Assembly (NCBI RefSeq): GCF_000455485.1
Contig: NZ_CBQR020000144.1
Span: 1-44,838 of the forward strand
Length of the DNA stretch: 44,838 nucleotides
Origin: Gorillibacterium massiliense
GTDB taxonomy: Bacteria > Bacillota > Bacilli > Paenibacillales > NBRC-103111
Direction: 5' to 3'
A program made the translations under genes and the position numbers. The notes under the pieces are model-generated. The model did no database searches, was not told the origin of the DNA, and saw only the letters and a list, made by a program, of their open reading frames with translations. Below, piece by piece: positions 27,035 through 35,594 of the stretch (the stretch's first letter is position 1; each line of letters starts with the position of its first letter).

Positions 27035-28027
27035 ATGAATAAAGAGCAAGCTTTTCTGGGAACGTTTCACGGAGAAAAAGCCGTCTGGCTGAAGGCCGGA
27101 AAATACGAAGCAGCCCTCTTGCCGGAAATCGGCGGCAACCTTATCGCCTTCCGCGATACGGAAAACGGATACCCCTTCCTGCGGGAGCCGGGCGAAGACG
27201 AAATGGAAGCATTCAAGGCAAATCCGGGGGTTCACGGAATCCCGGTGCTGTTCCCGCCAAACCGCTATGTTGACGGCAAGTTTCCTTGGGAAGGCAAAGT
27301 GTATCAGTTCCCGGTCAATGAAGTGAATACCGGCAACCACCTGCACGGCTTCCTGCACACCACCCCTTGGACAGTAGAAGAGTTCGGCACAGGGGCAGGC
27401 AGCAGCTTTGTGACCGTATCCGTAACGGTGACTGAACAGCATGAGATCTATACATACATGCCGTTCCTATTCACAGTAAAACTCCGCTATACGCTGTCAT
27501 CTGACGGCTTAGAGCAGCATCTGTTCGTGAAAAACAACGGCCAAGCCAAGCTGCCTTGTCTGCTTGCCTTCCATACGGCGATCAATGCGCCTTTTGCGCC
27601 TGGAAGCTCCGCAGAAGACTGCCAGATCAAGCTGACCATCGGTGAGCGCTGGGAGCTGGACGGCCGGATGCTGCCGACAGGCAAATTCCAAGAGCTAACG
27701 CCGGATGAAGCTGCCTTGCGCGACGGTGGCGTGAATCCGTACTTTGCCGCTATGGACAACCACTATACCGCCGTTCCGCAAAACGGCCGCAACCGGATGG
27801 AACTGACCGACAAGAAGCTGGGTCGCACCTTCGTCTACGATGTGGGCACATCCTACAAACAGTGGATGATTTGGAACAACGGCGCATGCGGCAAATTTTT
27901 CTGCCCGGAACCTCAGATTAATCTGGTCAACGCTCCCAGCGTGGATCTGCCTGCCGATCAAATCGGCTTGTTCGGTCTGGAAGCCGGCGAGATTTGGGAA
28001 GAAACCGCTCGCTTTTATTTGAAGTAG
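27035..28027 (+). CDS. aldose 1-epimerase (GalM-like mutarotase)
   Basis: A 330-residue galactose-mutarotase-like protein. The ATG at 27035 has AAGGAG 8 bases upstream. Catalytic His candidates lie in NTGNHLHGFLH (H102/H104/H108) and in LLAFHTAINAPF, and the catalytic Glu is in CPEPQINLVNAP. The overall beta-sandwich layout is that of GalM/YihR-type proteins. It would interconvert alpha and beta anomers of free hexoses, which fits a region where phosphorylases release glucose anomers. The precise sugar is unknown. It is followed after 19 bases by the YfcE-like gene, and the two are likely cotranscribed. Confidence 0.88.
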   Translation: MNKEQAFLGTFHGEKAVWLKAGKYEAALLPEIGGNLIAFRDTENGYPFLREPGEDEMEAFKANPGVHGIPVLFPPNRYVDGKFPWEGKVYQFPVNEVNTGNHLHGFLHTTPWTVEEFGTGAGSSFVTVSVTVTEQHEIYTYMPFLFTVKLRYTLSSDGLEQHLFVKNNGQAKLPCLLAFHTAINAPFAPGSSAEDCQIKLTIGERWELDGRMLPTGKFQELTPDEAALRDGGVNPYFAAMDNHYTAVPQNGRNRMELTDKKLGRTFVYDVGTSYKQWMIWNNGACGKFFCPEPQINLVNAPSVDLPADQIGLFGLEAGEIWEETARFYLK

Positions 28028-28046
28028 GCGAATGGAGGAGCGCGGG

Positions 28047-28589
28047 ATGAAACTGTTCTTTATGTCCGACATTCACGGATCGCTGCGCGGTTTGAATCAA
28101 GGGCTCGCTGCCTTCGAACGGGAGAATGCGGATCAAATCGTCATTTTAGGCGATCTGCTCTATCACGGACCGCGGAATCCTTTGCCGGAGGAATACAACC
28201 CAAAGGAAGTAGCTGCCCGGCTCAATGCCTATAAGCGGAAAATCATTTCCGTACGGGGAAACTGCGACGCCGAAGTGGATCAGATGCTGATTGAGTTTCC
28301 GGTTCTGTCGGATACCGCCATCTTGTTCTATGAAGGCCGGCGGATTTATGCCACCCATGGACATCATCATCACATGGACAATCTCCCTGGATTGTCAGAG
28401 GGAGATGTGTTTATTCAGGGGCACACCCATGTGCCGGTTGCGGAAAAGCGGGACGGCATTACACTGCTTAACCCCGGCTCCGTCTCCCTGCCCAAGGAAA
28501 ATTTTCCGCCTTCTTATGGGATATTGGAGGGTACGGTATTCCAGATTAAAGATTTCGACGGAAACGTTCTGAAGCAAATCGAACTATAA
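28047..28589 (+). CDS. yfcE: YfcE-type phosphodiesterase
   Basis: A 180-residue calcineurin-like metallophosphatase. The ATG at 28047 follows GGAGGAG by 6 bases. All metal-binding motifs are present: D8 and H10 (SDIHGS), GDLLYHG, RGNCD, THGHHHH and GHTH. It matches YfcE/MJ0936-type phosphodiesterases, Mn-dependent enzymes with activity mainly on artificial phosphodiesters and no established physiological substrate. A large terminator follows. Confidence 0.92.
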   Translation: MKLFFMSDIHGSLRGLNQGLAAFERENADQIVILGDLLYHGPRNPLPEEYNPKEVAARLNAYKRKIISVRGNCDAEVDQMLIEFPVLSDTAILFYEGRRIYATHGHHHHMDNLPGLSEGDVFIQGHTHVPVAEKRDGITLLNPGSVSLPKENFPPSYGILEGTVFQIKDFDGNVLKQIEL

Positions 28590-28593
28590 CGGT

Positions 28594-28652
28594 AAAAGCA
28601 TCCCGGAAGCGCGGCTGCCTCGCAGCTAGCGAATTCTGGGATGCTTCTTTTT
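28594..28652 (+). terminator. terminator of the galM/yfcE transcript
   Basis: AAGCATCCC (28596-28604) pairs with GGGATGCTT (28638-28646), enclosing a GCTGC/GCAGC hairpin, followed by CTTTTTG. Confidence 0.82.
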
Positions 28653-28686
28653 GCTGCGGGTAGATGGCTGATGGCACGCAACGAAC

Positions 28687-28990
28687 AAAATACCTGCAAA
28701 AGTGCAGGTATTTTATGCCGTTCACCGGCTCAGCAGATGAAGCCGGCAAAAGTGCAGGTATTTTTCCCGATAATTAGTGAAAAACAAAATATGGGATCAA
28801 ACACCTGCATTTTTGCAGGTAATTCTACCGATTGGCGTGAAAAACCCGGAAAAGCCTGCACTTTTGCAGGTAATCCGGGTTTTAGTGTTTTGCAGGTATC
28901 CCGAGGGGATGTTCTTCGGTTTACAGGCTTCTTGGGTTACAGGTGCTTCTCGGGTATGGGTTTTGCAGACATTCCGAGGCTTTTACAAGT
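28687..28990. repeat. array 1 of CCTGC/GCAGG palindromes
   Basis: Copy 1 (28687-28714) is a perfect 12-bp inverted repeat, AAAATACCTGCA with TGCAGGTATTTT around a 4-base loop. Imperfect copies follow, with TGCAGG at 28753, 28814, 28865 and 28891, so steps are 50, 61, 51 and 26 bp. From 28888 to 28990 decayed copies appear (TTTACAGGC, GTTACAGGTGC, TTTTGCAGACATTCC, TTTTACAAGTTTCCC) every 20-30 bp. The 427-bp gap between yfcE and mapA contains only this array and the yfcE terminator. The same family forms array 2 at 39247-39824. Confidence 0.85.
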
Positions 28991-29016
28991 TTCCCAATTC
29001 CACAAGAATTAGTGAC

Positions 29017-31338
29017 TTAGCCCTGCGCGGCACCGCTTGGTGCCAATGCTTGAGCGCTGCCATCCAAGTTCATTTCTTGCCCGTGAATCCGTACCTTTAC
29101 GGGTGTCTCCGTTTCATTGACGACTTTGATTTCCTTGTCCTGTACCGTTACCTTCAAACGCGCTCCACGGAACATCACCTTGAACGAGAAGGTGGTCCAC
29201 TGCGCCGGAACGAAAGGATTCAGCTCTAGCGCACCGTCCCGTACGCGGAGACCGCCGAAGCCATAGACCACGGACATCCAGGTCCCGGCCATGCTGGTAA
29301 TATGGCAGCCGTCTTCGGTGTCGTTGTTGTAATTGTCCAAATCCAATCGCGAGGTGCGCAGGTACATTTCATATGCCTTTTCTTGATAGCCCAGCTCGCA
29401 AGCGAGAATGGAGTGGACGCAAGGGGAAAGGGACGACTCGTGAACTGTCAGCGGCTCATAGAAGTCGAAGTTGCGCTTTTTCGTGTCCAGATCGTACCGA
29501 TCCCCTAGGAAAAACAGCCCTTGCAACACGTCGGCTTGTTTGATGTAGCAGGAACGGAGAATCCGGTCCCAGGACCATTTCTGGTTCAGCGGCAGATGCC
29601 GGGGGTCCAGCTCTTTTACCGGGATCAGCTCTTTATCGAGGTAACCGTCCTGTTGGAGGAAAACTCCCCGTTCTTCGTCCACCGGATAGTACATTTTCGC
29701 GACAATATCCGCCCATTTTGCCGTTTCCTCCGATGCCAACTCCAGCTTATCAACAAGCTCGGCGTAACGGGATGGATTACCGGACTTCAGATCATCCAAC
29801 ACTTCCAGCGTATATTCCATTGTCCAGGCGGCGATCCGGTTAGTGTACCAGTTGTTGTTGACGTTGTTTTCGTACTCGTTTGGTCCGGTGACGCCCAGCA
29901 TGACATATTTGTCCTTGGCGGCTACATAATGTACGCGCTCCTCCCAGAAGCGGGAGATTTCCGCCAGCACTTCCAGCCCGTATTGAGCCAGATAATCCTG
30001 GTCGCCGGTATAATTCACATAATTATAGATGGCGTAAGCGATGGCGCCGTTACGGTGCAGCTCTTCGAAGGTGATTTCCCATTCGTTGTGGCATTCTTCC
30101 CCGTTCATGGTGACCATGGGATAGAGAGCACCCTTGGAAAAGCCCAGCTTGGCGGCATTTTCCTTCGCTTTATCCAGGTGTTTGTAGCGGTAGATGAGCA
30201 AATTGCGGGCGATGGACGAGTCGGCTGTGCTCAAGTAGAAGGGCAGGCAGTAAGCTTCGGTATCCCAGTAGGTGCTGCCGCCGTATTTTTCGCCGGTGAA
30301 GCCTTTCGGTCCGATGTTCAGACGGTCGTCTTCGCCGGTATAGGTTTGATTCATTTGAAAAATATTGAAGCGGATCGCCTGCTGCGCAGCCGGATCTCCC
30401 TCGATGACGATGTCGCTTTCTTTCCATTTGACCGCCCAGGCTTCTGCCTGTTCTTGCAGCAGTGCCGCGAATCCGGCTTCACGCGCCGCCTTGAGTGCTT
30501 CAGCCGCAGCGTCCGCCAGTTGGCCCAACCCGTAATCCCGAGAAGTCACGTTGGCCGCGTACTTGGTAAGCGTGACGGTTTTGCCGGTTTCAGCCGGTAC
30601 GCAGAAGGCGTTCGCCACGTATTTCTCTTTTTCGATCAACTGAAGGTTTTCCGGGACAGCTTTTTGTCCGTCAACATAAACGTCATAGGACATGGCCGAG
30701 GTAACATGAAAGTCCAGTTTCTTTGTTTTCACAGTCAAAAAGGAAATATCGGCGGCTGCGGTTTTATCGACTTCCAGCCAAAATTTCTCGTCGTAGTTGG
30801 AGTCCTTGTTTTTGATGTCCCCATCCAGATAAGGGGTCAAGGTAAGTGTTCCGGTAAAATTCACCGGCGTCACCGAGTAGCGGATGGCTCCGATCTCCCG
30901 ACGGGCTATGCTTACGAAGCGAACAGCTTCCACCCGCACCTGCTTGCCGCTGGCGAGCTCCGCCGTAAAGCTGCGGGATAAATAGTCTTCCTTCATGTTC
31001 AATTCGCGGCGGAACTCTTTTACGGCAGCCGTCGCCAGATCCAGCGGCTCTCCGTCGATCTCGACGCTGATGCCGATCCAATTGGTGCTGTTCAGCACCT
31101 TGGCGAAGTACTCGGGGTAGCCGTTTTTCCACCAGCCTACTCGAGTTTTGTCGGGATAATAGACACCCGCCATGTAGCTGCCCTGCAAAGTGGCGCCGCT
31201 ATAAGCTTCCTCGAAGTTTGCCCGCTGGCCCATGTAGCCGTTGCCAATGCTGAACACACTTTCGGATATCTCATGGTTCAGAGGATTGAACTCTTCTTCG
31301 ATAATGGACCACTCATCCACCTTCAGGTATTGTTTCAC
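29017..31338 (-). CDS. mapA: maltose phosphorylase, GH65
   Basis: A 773-residue GH65 phosphorylase. I choose the GTG at 31338, with AAAGGAG 9 bases upstream. The N-terminal beta-sandwich begins KQYLKVDEWSIIEEEFNPLN, and the (alpha/alpha)6 barrel carries the catalytic acid E488 in TGPNEYENNVNNNWYTN, essentially the motif of known maltose phosphorylases. Phosphate-site residues are likely in the HESSLSPCVHS segment. It converts maltose and Pi to beta-glucose 1-phosphate and glucose. Kojibiose or nigerose specificity cannot be excluded, but pgmB next to it and the maltodextrin transporter favour maltose. Together with pgmB it appears to form a bicistronic unit (gap 68 bp). The protein is cytoplasmic. 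Confidence 0.93.
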   Translation of the reverse strand: MKQYLKVDEWSIIEEEFNPLNHEISESVFSIGNGYMGQRANFEEAYSGATLQGSYMAGVYYPDKTRVGWWKNGYPEYFAKVLNSTNWIGISVEIDGEPLDLATAAVKEFRRELNMKEDYLSRSFTAELASGKQVRVEAVRFVSIARREIGAIRYSVTPVNFTGTLTLTPYLDGDIKNKDSNYDEKFWLEVDKTAAADISFLTVKTKKLDFHVTSAMSYDVYVDGQKAVPENLQLIEKEKYVANAFCVPAETGKTVTLTKYAANVTSRDYGLGQLADAAAEALKAAREAGFAALLQEQAEAWAVKWKESDIVIEGDPAAQQAIRFNIFQMNQTYTGEDDRLNIGPKGFTGEKYGGSTYWDTEAYCLPFYLSTADSSIARNLLIYRYKHLDKAKENAAKLGFSKGALYPMVTMNGEECHNEWEITFEELHRNGAIAYAIYNYVNYTGDQDYLAQYGLEVLAEISRFWEERVHYVAAKDKYVMLGVTGPNEYENNVNNNWYTNRIAAWTMEYTLEVLDDLKSGNPSRYAELVDKLELASEETAKWADIVAKMYYPVDEERGVFLQQDGYLDKELIPVKELDPRHLPLNQKWSWDRILRSCYIKQADVLQGLFFLGDRYDLDTKKRNFDFYEPLTVHESSLSPCVHSILACELGYQEKAYEMYLRTSRLDLDNYNNDTEDGCHITSMAGTWMSVVYGFGGLRVRDGALELNPFVPAQWTTFSFKVMFRGARLKVTVQDKEIKVVNETETPVKVRIHGQEMNLDGSAQALAPSGAAQG

Positions 31339-31406
31339 TTGAACTAGCTCCTTTTGCTTATGGATTATGAACCTGCAATTTATAAAGTGATGATTCAACC
31401 GCCCGC

Positions 31407-32060
31407 TTACAGCTCGCTCAGACGGCTAATGCTCATTTCCGCAAGTGAGGGAATAACCCGGTTAGCCTGCTTCAAAATGTCCGGTGAACCGATGCCGACA
31501 CTAGCCATACCCGCTCTGACAGCGGCTTCGATGCCGGCTTCCGCATCCTCGAACACGACGCAATCTTCGGGAAGTACGTTGAGATTTTCCGCCGCCAAGA
31601 GGAACACTTCGGGATCGGGCTTAGCGCGGCTTGTTTTCGTTCCGTCGATGATCGCATCGAAATAAGGGGCGAGACCGGTGCCATTCAAGATAGTCATGGC
31701 ATTTTTGCTGGCCGAACCCAAGGCGGTTTTAATCCCTGCCAAGCGGCATTCCGTCAAAAATTCAAGAGCTCCCGGCAGAATTTCCTGGCTGTTCATTTTG
31801 AGGATGGATTCCACGTACCATGTATTTTTACGCTCCGCTAACCGTAGTTTTTCCTCCTGCGGCAGCGTCAAACCACCGATTTCCAGCAAAATCTCCAAAG
31901 AGGCGTCCCGGCTTACGCCCTTCAGTCTTTCATTGTCCTTTTCCGTAAAGGTGAAGCCCAGTTCCTGAGCCAGACGGCTCCAGGCTAAATAATGGTATCG
32001 CGCGGTGTCCACCAGGACGCCGTCCAAATCAAACAGACAGGCGCGTATCTTTTGCTGCAT
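31407..32060 (-). CDS. pgmB: beta-phosphoglucomutase
   Basis: A 217-residue HAD-superfamily mutase. The phospho-accepting D11 and acid/base D13 lie in FDLDGVLVDT, with cap domain about 16-90, motif II GSASKN, Lys in AKPDPEVF and acidic motif VVFEDAEAGIEAA. It interconverts beta-glucose 1-phosphate and glucose 6-phosphate, completing the reaction of the maltose phosphorylase encoded just downstream. A LacI-type operator lies 33 bp before its start codon. Confidence 0.96.
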   Translation of the reverse strand: MQQKIRACLFDLDGVLVDTARYHYLAWSRLAQELGFTFTEKDNERLKGVSRDASLEILLEIGGLTLPQEEKLRLAERKNTWYVESILKMNSQEILPGALEFLTECRLAGIKTALGSASKNAMTILNGTGLAPYFDAIIDGTKTSRAKPDPEVFLLAAENLNVLPEDCVVFEDAEAGIEAAVRAGMASVGIGSPDILKQANRVIPSLAEMSISRLSEL

Positions 32061-32092
32061 ATAGTCCCTCTCTTTCCTGACATGAAGTAGCG

Positions 32093-32102
32093 CAAACGTT
32101 TG
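32093..32102. promoter_or_regulatory. LacI-family operator before pgmB
   Basis: The palindrome CAAACGTTTG. It is the same core as the sites at 33207, 35395 and 35520, so all four are probably bound by the LacI protein of this locus. Confidence 0.7.
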
Positions 32103-32109
32103 AACAACT

Positions 32110-32143
32110 ACGAAAAAAGAAAAGAAGCAGATGTGCTTCTTTC
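32110..32143 (-). terminator. terminator of the lacI gene
   Basis: A perfect 9-bp stem AAAGAAGCA/TGCTTCTTT (32121-32142), followed on the minus strand by a T-rich tract. It separates the regulator gene from pgmB, which must then have its own promoter. Confidence 0.75.
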
Positions 32144-32159
32144 TTTGTCCCGCCAGAGG

Positions 32160-33191
32160 TTACTTCTTAGGCATGGCGTACATGGACGATTCGCGTACGC
32201 GCAGGTGATGCGGAATGATGTACCGGTTTTGATGCATTGCTTCGCCGGTTTGAATCGACTGGATCAAGATTTGCGATGCGGTATAGCCCAAGTGGTAAAT
32301 GCCGATATCGACGCTGCTTAAGGGAGGATCGGAAAGCTCGGACAACGGAATGTTGTTGAAACTGACCATACAGATATCCTCGGGAACCTTGAAGTTCGAT
32401 TCGCGCAAGCCCCGTAGGACGCCAAATGCGACGATATCGTCGACGACGACCAACGCCGTCGGCCGGTTAGGCAGGTTCATGAAGAAAGACATGGCTCGGT
32501 ATCCGCTTTCCTGAAGGAAATCGCCTTCCACGATCCATTCCGACCGCATCTCCAGATTCGCATCCTGCATCGCTTTTTGGTAACCGGAAAGCCGGTCCTG
32601 AGAGAGGATGAGGTTTTGCGGACCGTTGACGAAGCCGATTCGTTCATGGCCCATGGAAATCAGGTGGCGGGTAGCGTCATAGGCGGCTTTCACGTTGTCC
32701 GTATCCACTGACAGCAGATCGGGGTACTTCTCGCTTCTGCCTACCAACACGAAGGGATGGCCATTTTCCTGCAAAAAATCGATGACTGGATCATCCTTGC
32801 GCGAATACAGCAGAATGGCGCCATCTACGCGACGCCCGTTGAAAAGGCGGGATACGGCGCTCACTTCTTCTTTCTCATTGCCTCCGGATGTAATCATCAC
32901 GTCGAAGCAGGCACGGTTGGCCTGAGTGACAATCCCCCGAATCAACTCCATAAAAAACAGGTTGGAAAACAACTCTTCAGCCGATTTCGGCAAAATGATG
33001 CAGATGCTGTTGGTGGTTTTCGAAACAAGGCTTTTGGCCATCAAATTCGGATGATAGCCCATTTCTTCCATAATGGCCCTGATTTTTTTGGAAGTCTCTT
33101 TACTGATTCTCGGATGGTTGGATATAACCCGGGAGACGGTGGAAGGAGAGACCCCCGCTATCTTGGCCACATCCTTGATCGTTACGGACAT
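32160..33191 (-). CDS. LacI-family maltose/maltodextrin regulator
   Basis: A 343-residue repressor with N-terminal HTH (IKDVAKIAGVSPSTVSRVIS), hinge helix (HPNLMAKSLVSKTTNSI) and a periplasmic-binding-protein-like effector domain (about 60-335). AGGAGG lies 5 bases before the ATG. It sits between the amylase and pgmB genes and opposite the maltodextrin importer, and CAAACGTTTG-type operators lie before its own gene, before pgmB and before mdxE. It therefore most likely senses a maltodextrin-derived ligand and controls the locus, including itself. The effector identity is inference. Confidence 0.93.
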   Translation of the reverse strand: MSVTIKDVAKIAGVSPSTVSRVISNHPRISKETSKKIRAIMEEMGYHPNLMAKSLVSKTTNSICIILPKSAEELFSNLFFMELIRGIVTQANRACFDVMITSGGNEKEEVSAVSRLFNGRRVDGAILLYSRKDDPVIDFLQENGHPFVLVGRSEKYPDLLSVDTDNVKAAYDATRHLISMGHERIGFVNGPQNLILSQDRLSGYQKAMQDANLEMRSEWIVEGDFLQESGYRAMSFFMNLPNRPTALVVVDDIVAFGVLRGLRESNFKVPEDICMVSFNNIPLSELSDPPLSSVDIGIYHLGYTASQILIQSIQTGEAMHQNRYIIPHHLRVRESSMYAMPKK

Positions 33192-33204
33192 GAGGACCTC
33201 CTAG

Positions 33205-33218
33205 TGAAAACGTTTGCT
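33205..33218. promoter_or_regulatory. operator/cre-like site before the lacI gene
   Basis: It contains AAAACGTTTG (33207-33216), one base off the CAAACGTTTG operator. The same 14 bases match the CcpA cre consensus at 12 positions. It lies about 15 bp before the start codon, so autorepression by LacI or catabolite repression by CcpA are both possible. Confidence 0.6.
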
Positions 33219-33301
33219 CTACAGGTATCTTAATCCAACAATCCGAGATTGTAAATAGATTTGCTTATGATGTAAAGGTGGATTTTTGTAAAATAATGGG
33301 G

Positions 33302-35056
33302 TTATTTCCCCTTGATGCTCGTTTTCAGAAGGGCAAAACCAAGCGGAGGCAAGTTGATTTCGAGATTTCCGCCAGCGGCTGAAACGGATTTTCCTGTCCA
33401 AAGATCAAGCCAATGGGACTCGGTGACAGGAAGCCGAAAATTTTGTTCGATCATACTGCTGTTCAGCAGCACAACGGTCTTGTCACCCTCATGGTTCCGT
33501 TCGTATGCGAGTCTTGCTTCGCCCGGCTCGGCCTCCAAAAAGGTGATGGCCCCGCGCCTCAGTTCGGGATTCGCTTTGCGCACGCTGATGAGCTTGCGGT
33601 AGAACGCATGCAAGTCCTTGTCTTGCTTGGCCGGATTCCATTCCATACATTTGCGGCAATCGGGATCGTCGCCGCCTTCCATGCCGACTTCGTCTCCATA
33701 ATAGATGCAGGGTGCGCCCATAAACGTGAATTGGACGATGGCCGTCAGCTTCATTTTTTTCTTATCCCCATTGCAGTGGGTGAGCAGCCGCGGCGTATCG
33801 TGGCTGTCCAGAAGATTGAAGGTGACTTCACTTGCTTGCAGCGGATAGCGAGAAAGCTGCTTGCCGATGGCATTCGCAAACTGTTCCGCATCGGTTCTTT
33901 CTCGCACGAAAAAGTCGAGGACCGCTTCGGTAAAAGGATAGTTCATTACAGCGTCAAATTGATCGCCGGCAAGCCACGGCGAAGATTCATGCCAGATTTC
34001 CCCAAGAATGTAGGCTTCGGGGTTGGCGGCTTTGACGGTTTTGCGGAAATCCCTCCAGAACGAGTGGTCGACTTCATTGGCTACGTCCAGCCGCCAGCCG
34101 TCGATGCCGATTTCCTCGATCCAGTACCGCGCAACGTTTAGCAGATAATCTTTCACTTCCGGGTTTTCCGTATTCAGCTTCGGCATCATCGGTTCAAAGG
34201 CGAAGGTATCGTAACCGGCGTAGTCGCCGTCGACGGCGATGGGGAATTTACGTACATGGAACCAGTCCTTGTAGCGGGAAGCGGCGCCGTTTTTGAGTAC
34301 GTCGACGAAGGGGCCGAAGGTGCGGCCGGAATGGTTGAAGACGGCGTCCAGCACCACGCGGATACCCCGGCTGTGGCAGGCGGCTACCAGCTTTTTGACG
34401 GTTTCCGCGTCGCCGAACTGGGGATCGACCTGCATGTAATCTTCGGTATCGTATTTATGATTGGTTGTGGCTTGGAAAATCGGCGTGAAGTAAATGGCGT
34501 TTACGCCCAGTCCGGCAATGTGGTCCAAATGATCGATCACGCCCTGCAAGTCGCCACCGAAAAAATTCCCCCGCTCCGGCTTGCCGCCCCAAGGCTCAGT
34601 TCCTTCCGGGTCATTGCTTGTATCGCCATTGGCAAACCGCTCCGGAAAGATTTGATAGAAAATCGCATCCTTTGCCCATTCCGGCGGAGAAAAGATATCG
34701 ACAGCGTTGAGAAACGGAAACTCGAACAGACGCTTTTGATTTTCCGGACGGGTTGCCAGGAAATCGTCCTCCGTCATCCATATCTCTTCGGAGTCTTTGC
34801 GCAAGAGAAAGCCGTAGGTCAACCGGCGGTAAGGCGGGCGGACGGCGCATTCCCAATAATCGAACATCCCGTCGGATGTGAATATCTTCATCGGCACAAG
34901 TTCACTTGTCGCCTCCCAGGCGTACTTGTCGCCGACGAGGGCAAAGACCTCCGTTAAATCGTCCTTCTTTGCCCGCAGGCGAAGATGGATGGTTTCGGGA
35001 TCGTAGGCAAAAGACCAGGTTTGTTTCGGACGATGATAAACAGCTTCGAGCAACAT
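33302..35056 (-). CDS. cytoplasmic GH13_20 neopullulanase/cyclomaltodextrinase/maltogenic amylase
   Basis: A 584-residue amylase without signal peptide. The N-terminal domain (about 1-125) is the dimerising module of the GH13_20 subfamily, followed by the barrel. Conserved regions are visible: DAVFNH (237-242), nucleophile D324 (GWRLDVANEVDH), acid/base E353 (ILGEIWHE) and D420 (LLDSHDTPR). The numbering nearly coincides with well-studied neopullulanase-type enzymes. It would cleave imported maltodextrins or cyclodextrins to maltose and glucose, feeding maltose phosphorylase. GGGAGG lies 8 bases before the ATG. It is transcribed from a strong promoter near 35213-35241 through a leader that contains a terminator-like hairpin. 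Confidence 0.93.
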   Translation of the reverse strand: MLLEAVYHRPKQTWSFAYDPETIHLRLRAKKDDLTEVFALVGDKYAWEATSELVPMKIFTSDGMFDYWECAVRPPYRRLTYGFLLRKDSEEIWMTEDDFLATRPENQKRLFEFPFLNAVDIFSPPEWAKDAIFYQIFPERFANGDTSNDPEGTEPWGGKPERGNFFGGDLQGVIDHLDHIAGLGVNAIYFTPIFQATTNHKYDTEDYMQVDPQFGDAETVKKLVAACHSRGIRVVLDAVFNHSGRTFGPFVDVLKNGAASRYKDWFHVRKFPIAVDGDYAGYDTFAFEPMMPKLNTENPEVKDYLLNVARYWIEEIGIDGWRLDVANEVDHSFWRDFRKTVKAANPEAYILGEIWHESSPWLAGDQFDAVMNYPFTEAVLDFFVRERTDAEQFANAIGKQLSRYPLQASEVTFNLLDSHDTPRLLTHCNGDKKKMKLTAIVQFTFMGAPCIYYGDEVGMEGGDDPDCRKCMEWNPAKQDKDLHAFYRKLISVRKANPELRRGAITFLEAEPGEARLAYERNHEGDKTVVLLNSSMIEQNFRLPVTESHWLDLWTGKSVSAAGGNLEINLPPLGFALLKTSIKGK

Positions 35057-35083
35057 GTGATTACCTCCCAGTAAATAGTGTGA

Positions 35084-35135
35084 GCTTTAAAAAAAGAAGA
35101 TACACCCGAAAAAAACGACTCGAGGATGTATCTTC
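35084..35135 (-). terminator. terminator-like hairpin in the amylase leader (possible attenuator)
   Basis: Arms at 35124-35135 and 35096-35107 pair over 11 of 12 positions. Read on the minus strand, the hairpin is followed directly by a run of T. It lies between the promoter and the ribosome binding site, so transcripts must read through it to reach the amylase gene. Confidence 0.6.
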
Positions 35136-35212
35136 CTGATAACAGTGCCTTAAGGATTTCACAGAACGAAAGGAATCCGGTCCCGCGCTCTTACGGGTGG
35201 AATCTTGAGGAA

Positions 35213-35241
35213 ATTATAGCAAGGCGAATGGAGCTGTGCAA
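35213..35241 (-). promoter_or_regulatory. promoter of the amylase gene
   Basis: On the minus strand, TTGCAC (35241-35236) and a perfect TATAAT (35218-35213) are 17 bp apart. Initiation near 35206 gives a leader of about 150 nt before the ATG at 35056. Confidence 0.65.
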
Positions 35242-35394
35242 CACCTATGGCAATTTATTTATGCAAATTTCGGAGGATAAGCACTGTTTTATTAGTAGTG
35301 GAAATATATCCAATTATAAGAAATACTGCGAAAATCAATGGAATCTTAAGGAAATGAGAGATATAAAGATGAATGTTCGGCAATTTAGTTTGTG

Positions 35395-35533
35395 CAAACG
35401 TTTTTCCATATTGTCGGCATGGTGTATGATTATGGCAGCAATAAAGCGCTTTCCAACCAGTGAAACGATAATGGGAGAAGCATATTCCACCGAATTAGGT
35501 GGTGGGGTATTGCTAAAAACGCAAACGTTTGCG
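35395..35533 (+). promoter_or_regulatory. mdxE control region: two LacI-type operators and candidate promoter
   Basis: Operator 1, CAAACGTTTT, is at 35395-35404. Operator 2, the perfect 14-bp palindrome CGCAAACGTTTGCG, is at 35520-35533. Their centres are 127 bp apart, close to twelve helical turns, compatible with looping. A TATGAT at 35425-35430 is the best -10; its -35 region would be adjacent to operator 1. The rest of the 538-bp divergent region (35057-35594) shows no gene I can support. Confidence 0.65.
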
Positions 35534-35594
35534 CTGGTGGAATGGCGCCAAAGAAGGCTTAAAGGTCTATATCATGAGGAGGGGTTTATCCATT

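Noticed and set aside
29521-30981. 486-codon plus-strand open frame antisense to maltose phosphorylase
   Set aside because: Shadow of a well-supported GH65 gene: no ribosome binding site and no domain. The long antisense frames opposite the mannanase, galM and GH94 genes were rejected for the same reason.
33205-33218. Pure CcpA cre site assignment
   Set aside because: It fits cre at 12 of 14 positions but also matches the locus-specific CAAACGTTTG operator found three more times, so CcpA alone is not claimed.
35165-35215. T-box-like sequence (GGTCCCGCG near GGGTGG)
   Set aside because: The elements are in the wrong order for AGGGTGGNACCGCG. No specifier stem is evident and the downstream gene is not amino acid related.
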